Origin: Bacteroidales bacterium
GTDB lineage: Bacteria; Bacteroidota; Bacteroidia; Bacteroidales; Tenuifilaceae
Assembly: GCA_003531155.1 (NCBI GenBank)
Contig: DQHR01000057.1
Location: 1,924 to 12,436 of the forward strand
Direction: 5' to 3'
DNA length: 10,513 nt
The position numbers were made by a program, and so were the translations under genes. Of the stretch, positions 7,901 through 10,513 are shown in pieces. Every line of letters starts with the position of its first letter. Position 1 is the stretch's first letter. The notes under the pieces are model-generated. The model did no database searches. It was not told where the DNA came from and saw only the letters and a list, made by a program, of their open reading frames with translations.

Positions 7901-8614
7901 TGCTGGCTTATCCTTTAAAGCAGTTCTCAGGTAAAAGCTAATTATGGCAATGAGAAATGAAACATACGCTAACCATTGTAGAATAGATTTTATCATTCCT
8001 GATAATTCGCTCGGGTCAACATTCTCCTTAACCACATCAAAAGAAAGTTCATCGGAAATTTTAATCTGATTTTTACCATCTCCACTATCTGTAGTTATAT
8101 CAAATCCCTCTAGAGTTTTAAATCTTTTATTAAATGTATTTTTAAGAAATCTATTTTGATAGGGGTAACTATATTTTATCATCAAAAGAGCCAATACTTT
8201 ATCGCTTTTAAATTTTCCCCATCGTCCTAAATACCAAGCATTATGTATATTTTTTATGAATACTCTGGATGTATCGTTTATAAGGTTTTCAACATCCATG
8301 CTTTTTGACCAAAACACTAATTTATTATTTCTGAACAGGAATAGCTGAATTCCTTTTTCAGATAATTTAGTGCTTAAACTATCGGAAAAGAATTTAAATG
8401 ACTCATCAATTCCTTGCGTTCTGGATCTGCTCAGAAGTTGATTCGTATATATTTCGCAATCTCTAATTCCTTGCTGAAACTCCTTTTCGATTCTACTAAA
8501 ATTTGGTTCATTATTAAAAAAATTGTTCCTAATTGATTGAGAATACTCTGAAAGGAATAAAAAAACAATTGCGACTACTAAGAAAAATGCTGAGAAGTAC
8601 CACTTTTTAGTCAT
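4949..8614 (-). CDS. Large NtrY-like membrane sensor histidine kinase with three periplasmic regions
   Basis: Start taken at the ATG at 8614 (1221 residues); the open frame continues upstream only through a TTG at 8641. Predicted order: helix 5-21; periplasmic region 22-206; eight helices in 210-461; periplasmic region 462-706; helices at 707-727 and 745-766; a third periplasmic, Cache-like region 767-911 (DINIYDVYGVLLSTSRPEIF, then YVPLIDQNSNVIGYL); helix 912-935; HAMP about 936-985; HisKA with phospho-acceptor His1009 in AHEIKNPLTPMKLS; HATPase with N-box Asn1125 (NLVKNAVQS), G1 DNGKGIP (1155-1161) and G2 GGMGLGL (1178-1184). The helix count gives a consistent topology with all three sensor regions outside. 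The HEIKNPLTP box and architecture resemble NtrY-type kinases. All catalytic motifs are intact. No response regulator lies in the window. The signal sensed is unknown. It is probably co-transcribed from rlmH. Confidence 0.92.
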   Translation of the reverse strand: MTKKWYFSAFFLVVAIVFLFLSEYSQSIRNNFFNNEPNFSRIEKEFQQGIRDCEIYTNQLLSRSRTQGIDESFKFFSDSLSTKLSEKGIQLFLFRNNKLVFWSKSMDVENLINDTSRVFIKNIHNAWYLGRWGKFKSDKVLALLMIKYSYPYQNRFLKNTFNKRFKTLEGFDITTDSGDGKNQIKISDELSFDVVKENVDPSELSGMIKSILQWLAYVSFLIAIISFYLRTALKDKPAILLVLISLIVLIRWLGLEFDFPGRSVFSLFSPEIYAHTDFNPSLGDFFVNAILAFIISVLLYRYLNAIKIPSSPRKVYFWSALSIFAVFGVYILTDGFFKSLVVHSTITLETYRIFNLSLYSLIGYIAISLWLVSSMFITDLWTKIFIKHLNASWLLVLAILGFSTVIGITVLTHSLPSIYGVIWTVLTFSIIVWHRFKGLQITLLWYLVLICILSLYTVSLVSDYTYIKDKEVRKVLAINLSNERDPVAEVQFSSLVSRLETDTAIHDYISNIQNHDIEMYGYLQNKYFNGYFKKYDFRATVCYPGSDLIMDNNDSKVECFSFFNDIINVYGINIPGTNFYFLNLQNGRINYIGYADCRYNAKLTRLYIELDSRLSPEQFGYPDLLLEGKLTNKSKLSDYSTAKYHQDQLLAQTGDYSYKLESTFEVDSAKKFNFINQGLYNHLVYRNDQDDVVVLSRPRETILNTTASFAYAFIFFSLIIALWLKIALYPEKVWNQVPSFKKRIKTAMILIVFLSLIMVAFVSIVYSINSFENKSIDNLSEKLLSVMIEVDRDFVKQGMLTHANADYISSRLVQLSNVFYSDINIYDVYGVLLSTSRPEIFERHLQGIRMNPEAWHEMAYSHSQKLIHKEQIGSMSFYSAYVPLIDQNSNVIGYLNLPYFTRQAEFVDELYSIIVAIINIFTLIALVALVLAIVISNQISKPLELIRSRIRSVDISSHNEPIKYDTDDELGKLVKEYNRMVIELADSAEKLARSQRESAWREMAKQIAHEIKNPLTPMKLSIQHLVKAKKDGGEDWDLMFQKFSVSLIDQINTLSNIATEFSNFAKMPVTSVVSVNMNSVIDEVITLFSGYSNIKLSYVNSCGSTASVDGDREQLFRVFVNLVKNAVQSIEKGKKGEIGIKLSCTQKWVTVEVKDNGKGIPDEIQPKLFSPNFTTKSGGMGLGLAIVKGIVENTGGRIWFETELGVGTIFFIELPLGTINH

Positions 8615-8644
8615 ACCTATTTTTAGTTTGAAAGCCTTCAAAAA

Positions 8645-8734
8645 TCAAGCCGATTTTAAGATTTCAATATTCTTTTTTAATGCTGATTCTTTTACAGTGT
8701 AATGTGGACGCTGTAATTCAAATAAACTAATCAT
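8645..8734 (-). CDS. Possible 29-residue small ORF coupled to rlmH
   Basis: On the minus strand an ATG at 8734-8732 overlaps the rlmH stop as ATGA. It opens 29 codons ending in TGA at 8645-8647, 30 bases before the kinase ATG and in the same frame as it. The peptide includes RPHYTVKESALKKNIEIL, which looks protein-like and could form an amphipathic helix. It could be a genuine small protein, a leader ORF coupling rlmH and kinase translation, a decayed remnant of a longer gene, or chance. I do not recognise a family. Confidence 0.35.
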   Translation of the reverse strand: MISLFELQRPHYTVKESALKKNIEILKSA

Positions 8735-9204
8735 TCATGATGATAGGGTTCACCCTTAATGATAGTCATTGCTCTGTAGAGCTGCTCCATAAATATTAAC
8801 CTAACAATTTGATGCGAAAACGTCAACTTCGATAACGAAACGAAACCGCTTGCCCTCGATTTTACCTCGGAAGAAAAGCCATAGGGTCCTCCAATCACAA
8901 ATGAGATTTCGCGTTGACCTGAAATGCCTTTTCGTTCAATAAACTTAGCAAAATCAATCGATGAATATTCGGTACCTCTCTCATCAAGAAGAATCAATTC
9001 ACTCGTTACGCGAGTTGATGCTAAAATCTGATCTCCCTCCTTCTGCATTTGAACACTCTCTGTCATCGATTTCGAGTTTTTAATATCGGGTATCACTTTA
9101 ATCTCAAATTTACAGTAATGCGATAATCTTTTCTCGTACTCTGAGATTCCTTCAACAATATACTTTTTATCTGTTTTGCCAATGACTATAAGCGTTATCT
9201 TCAT
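8731..9204 (-). CDS. rlmH: 23S rRNA (pseudouridine1915-N3)-methyltransferase RlmH
   Basis: A 157-residue SPOUT-class enzyme that methylates N3 of pseudouridine 1915 in helix 69 of 23S rRNA using S-adenosylmethionine, acting as a homodimer on the assembled ribosome. The ATG at 9204 is chosen over the in-frame TTG at 9207 because family members begin MKI.L..VGK, and the resulting length equals the usual 155-159 residues. The signature regions are intact: MKITLIVIGKTDKKY at the N-terminus, FVIGGPYGF at 102-110 (SAM-binding knot), LSKLTFSHQIVR at 124-135, EQLYRA at 140-145, and the C-terminal GEPYHHE at 151-157. It is divergent from the DUF4783 gene, and its stop overlaps the start of the small ORF that leads into the kinase gene. 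Confidence 0.97.
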   Translation of the reverse strand: MKITLIVIGKTDKKYIVEGISEYEKRLSHYCKFEIKVIPDIKNSKSMTESVQMQKEGDQILASTRVTSELILLDERGTEYSSIDFAKFIERKGISGQREISFVIGGPYGFSSEVKSRASGFVSLSKLTFSHQIVRLIFMEQLYRAMTIIKGEPYHHE

Positions 9205-9452
9205 CAATTATAGCGTTTTGATTAATCATAAAACAATTAATTAAGCATCACAATTTACAATAAGTTTTGCACTCTCCCGATTTTAGCGAAAAATTAGGTA
9301 TTTTCCCAATTCTAATATAAATTTACCGTGATGTACTTGAACTTAGTTTTAACCCTTTATGGTCTAATTTTTGTAGGATATCATAACTTAATTTGTTTTA
9401 AATGGTATAACGAGATGTATTTTTTGCATTTCGTAAACATAAATTAAATAAG
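9205..9452. other. Divergent intergenic region between rlmH and the DUF4783 gene
   Basis: This 248-base, very AT-rich gap must hold promoters for both directions. A candidate rightward promoter lies at 9392-9426. For rlmH I see no clear TAnnTTTG element on the minus strand. A small imperfect palindrome (GTTTT at 9215-9219 against AAAAC at 9230-9234 around GATTAATC) lies just upstream of the rlmH start, with no assigned role. No RNA gene or riboswitch is recognised. Confidence 0.6.
9392..9426 (+). promoter_or_regulatory. Candidate Bacteroidota-type promoter for DUF4783-nadC
   Basis: TTTG at 9392-9395 could be the -33 element. After 22 bases, TATTTTTTG (9418-9426) resembles the -7 element TAnnTTTG but with one extra T. 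The ATG of the downstream gene is 26 bases further on. Spacing is at the long end and the match is imperfect, so this is tentative. Confidence 0.3.
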
Positions 9453-9875
9453 ATGAACAAGACTTTAGTACTTATAATATCGTCGGTAGTAATTACAGCC
9501 GCAGTTGCTTTTACTTTAATAAATCAAGATGCTAATAGTGTAATAAAAAAAGTATCAATAGCCCTGCAAACTGGTGATGCCAAAGAGTTATCGAAATATT
9601 TCACTAAGACAGTTGAACTTGAGATCATGGGTGAAGAAAACTTCTACAGCGTTGCTCAAGCTGAAATTCTTCTTAAAAGTTTCTTCGAAAAAAGTATTCC
9701 AACTGCATTTAAAATAAATCACCAAGGAGTTAAGGATGTTTCCAGCTTTGCTATCGGAACATTAACCGTTAAGACAGGCAACTTAAGGGTATCATTTTTT
9801 ATGAAAACAGAGAACAACCAAACCCTAATTCATCAACTCCGAATTGAGCAAAACGAAGGTGGATTGGACGATTAA
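9453..9875 (+). CDS. DUF4783-family protein upstream of nadC
   Basis: A 140-residue protein. Residues 1-24 form a hydrophobic signal or anchor segment (MNKTLVLIISSVVITAAVAF). The rest fits a small NTF2-like alpha+beta fold: a helix (VIKKVSIALQTGDAKELSKYF), then SVAQAEILLKSFFEK, then strands ending FFMKTENNQTLIHQLRIEQ. This pattern matches DUF4783, a Bacteroidota family usually found beside nadC, as recalled from genome context. The molecular function is unknown; the location is probably periplasmic or membrane-anchored. nadC begins 27 bases downstream with no terminator between, so the two are likely one operon. Confidence 0.85.
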   Translation: MNKTLVLIISSVVITAAVAFTLINQDANSVIKKVSIALQTGDAKELSKYFTKTVELEIMGEENFYSVAQAEILLKSFFEKSIPTAFKINHQGVKDVSSFAIGTLTVKTGNLRVSFFMKTENNQTLIHQLRIEQNEGGLDD

Positions 9876-9902
9876 TAAATCCCAAAAGTTGTCATAAAGC
9901 GC

Positions 9903-10513
9903 ATGGTAGATAATCTTATTGATCGATTAATTGATTTAGCCATTGCTGAAGATATTGGCGATGGTGATCACTCATCACTTTCGTGTATTCCTGTTGATGC
10001 CCATGGCAAAGTTAAGTTAATGGTAAAGCAGCAGGGAATTATTGCAGGAGTTGATATAGCAAAACGCATATATAACAGAATTGATTCATCAATTCTGTTT
10101 GAAAAGTTTATTAGCGATGGCACACCTGTTAAATATGGAGATATAGCATTTTTAGCTTCGGGGAAAGATCATACTCTGCTTCAATCAGAAAGAATTGTGC
10201 TTAACGTAATGCAGCGAATGAGCGGTATTGCTACGCAAACTAACCTATACGTAAAACTGATTGAAGGAACTAAGGCTAGAGTTCTCGATACCCGTAAAAC
10301 CACTCCTGGAATGAGAGTTTTTGATAAGATGGCCGTTAAGATTGGTGGTGGAGAAAACCATAGAATGGGGCTTTATGATATGATTATGCTTAAAGATAAT
10401 CATGTTGATTTTGCAGGAGGAATTGAAAAAGCAATACAAAAATCGAATGAATACCTTGCCTCAACAGGGAAACAGTTGGGAATTGAAATTGAAACTCGCA
10501 ACCTGAGCGAGGT
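9903..10513 (+). CDS. nadC: Quinolinate phosphoribosyltransferase (nicotinate-nucleotide pyrophosphorylase), 3'-partial
   Basis: The frame is open from the ATG at 9903 to the window end: 203 full codons of a usual 280 or so. NadC converts quinolinate and PRPP to nicotinate mononucleotide, CO2 and pyrophosphate in de novo NAD synthesis, as a cytoplasmic dimer or hexamer. Visible signatures are AEDIGDGDHSS (15-25), SERIVLNVMQRMSGIAT (95-111), DTRKTTPG (129-136, with Arg131 and Lys132 for substrate binding), GGGENHRMGLYDMIMLKDNH (148-167), and IEIETRNL (194-201). All expected active-site motifs of the N-terminal two thirds are intact. The C-terminal barrel strands lie beyond the edge. It is probably co-transcribed with the DUF4783 gene. 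Confidence 0.97.
   Translation, partial: MVDNLIDRLIDLAIAEDIGDGDHSSLSCIPVDAHGKVKLMVKQQGIIAGVDIAKRIYNRIDSSILFEKFISDGTPVKYGDIAFLASGKDHTLLQSERIVLNVMQRMSGIATQTNLYVKLIEGTKARVLDTRKTTPGMRVFDKMAVKIGGGENHRMGLYDMIMLKDNHVDFAGGIEKAIQKSNEYLASTGKQLGIEIETRNLSE

Noticed and set aside
9331..9447. A 38-codon + strand ORF just upstream of the DUF4783 gene, with a hydrophobic start, ending 5 bases before its ATG.
   Set aside because: Very AT-rich, poor codon character, and it overlaps the best candidate promoter. A leader peptide is possible but nothing supports it beyond the open frame.
10245..10439. Minus-strand open frame of 64 codons.
   Set aside because: It is antisense to highly conserved nadC motifs.

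Overview
The window reads as AT-rich chromosomal DNA of a Bacteroidota member, probably Bacteroidales- or Marinilabiliales-like; the genus is not resolvable. The evidence is a DUF4783 gene directly upstream of nadC, a very large NtrY-like multi-sensor kinase, secreted proteins with Gln just after the predicted signal-peptidase site, and a lack of Shine-Dalgarno sequences. No tRNA, rRNA, CRISPR array, insertion sequence or phage gene was seen. No gene-free stretch exceeds 300 bases; the longest is the 248-base divergent gap at 9205-9452.

Left part (1-3597, + strand): the 3' part of a gene for an LPP20-like envelope protein runs in from outside the window. It is followed after 22 bases by an exported caspase-family protein with an intact His/Cys dyad, and then a strong terminator. 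A separate unit encodes a small exported Lys/Glu-rich coiled-coil protein and ends in its own terminator. The LPP20-like and caspase genes probably form one operon acting in the cell envelope.

Middle (3598-8734): a short 12-helix POT/PTR2-type transporter (+) converges on a 1221-residue membrane histidine kinase (-). A perfect 44-bp palindrome, a likely bidirectional terminator, lies between them. The kinase has about twelve membrane helices, three periplasmic regions, HAMP, HisKA and HATPase, and no response regulator beside it. Upstream on the same strand are a possible 29-codon ORF whose ATG overlaps the rlmH stop, and then rlmH.

Right part (9205-10513): a divergent intergenic region separates rlmH from a rightward DUF4783-nadC pair; nadC is cut by the window edge.

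The genes are mostly standard Bacteroidota families. The most interesting elements are the exported caspase with its putative partner, the three-sensor orphan kinase, and the tiny translationally coupled ORF. I do not see a clearly new multi-gene system.
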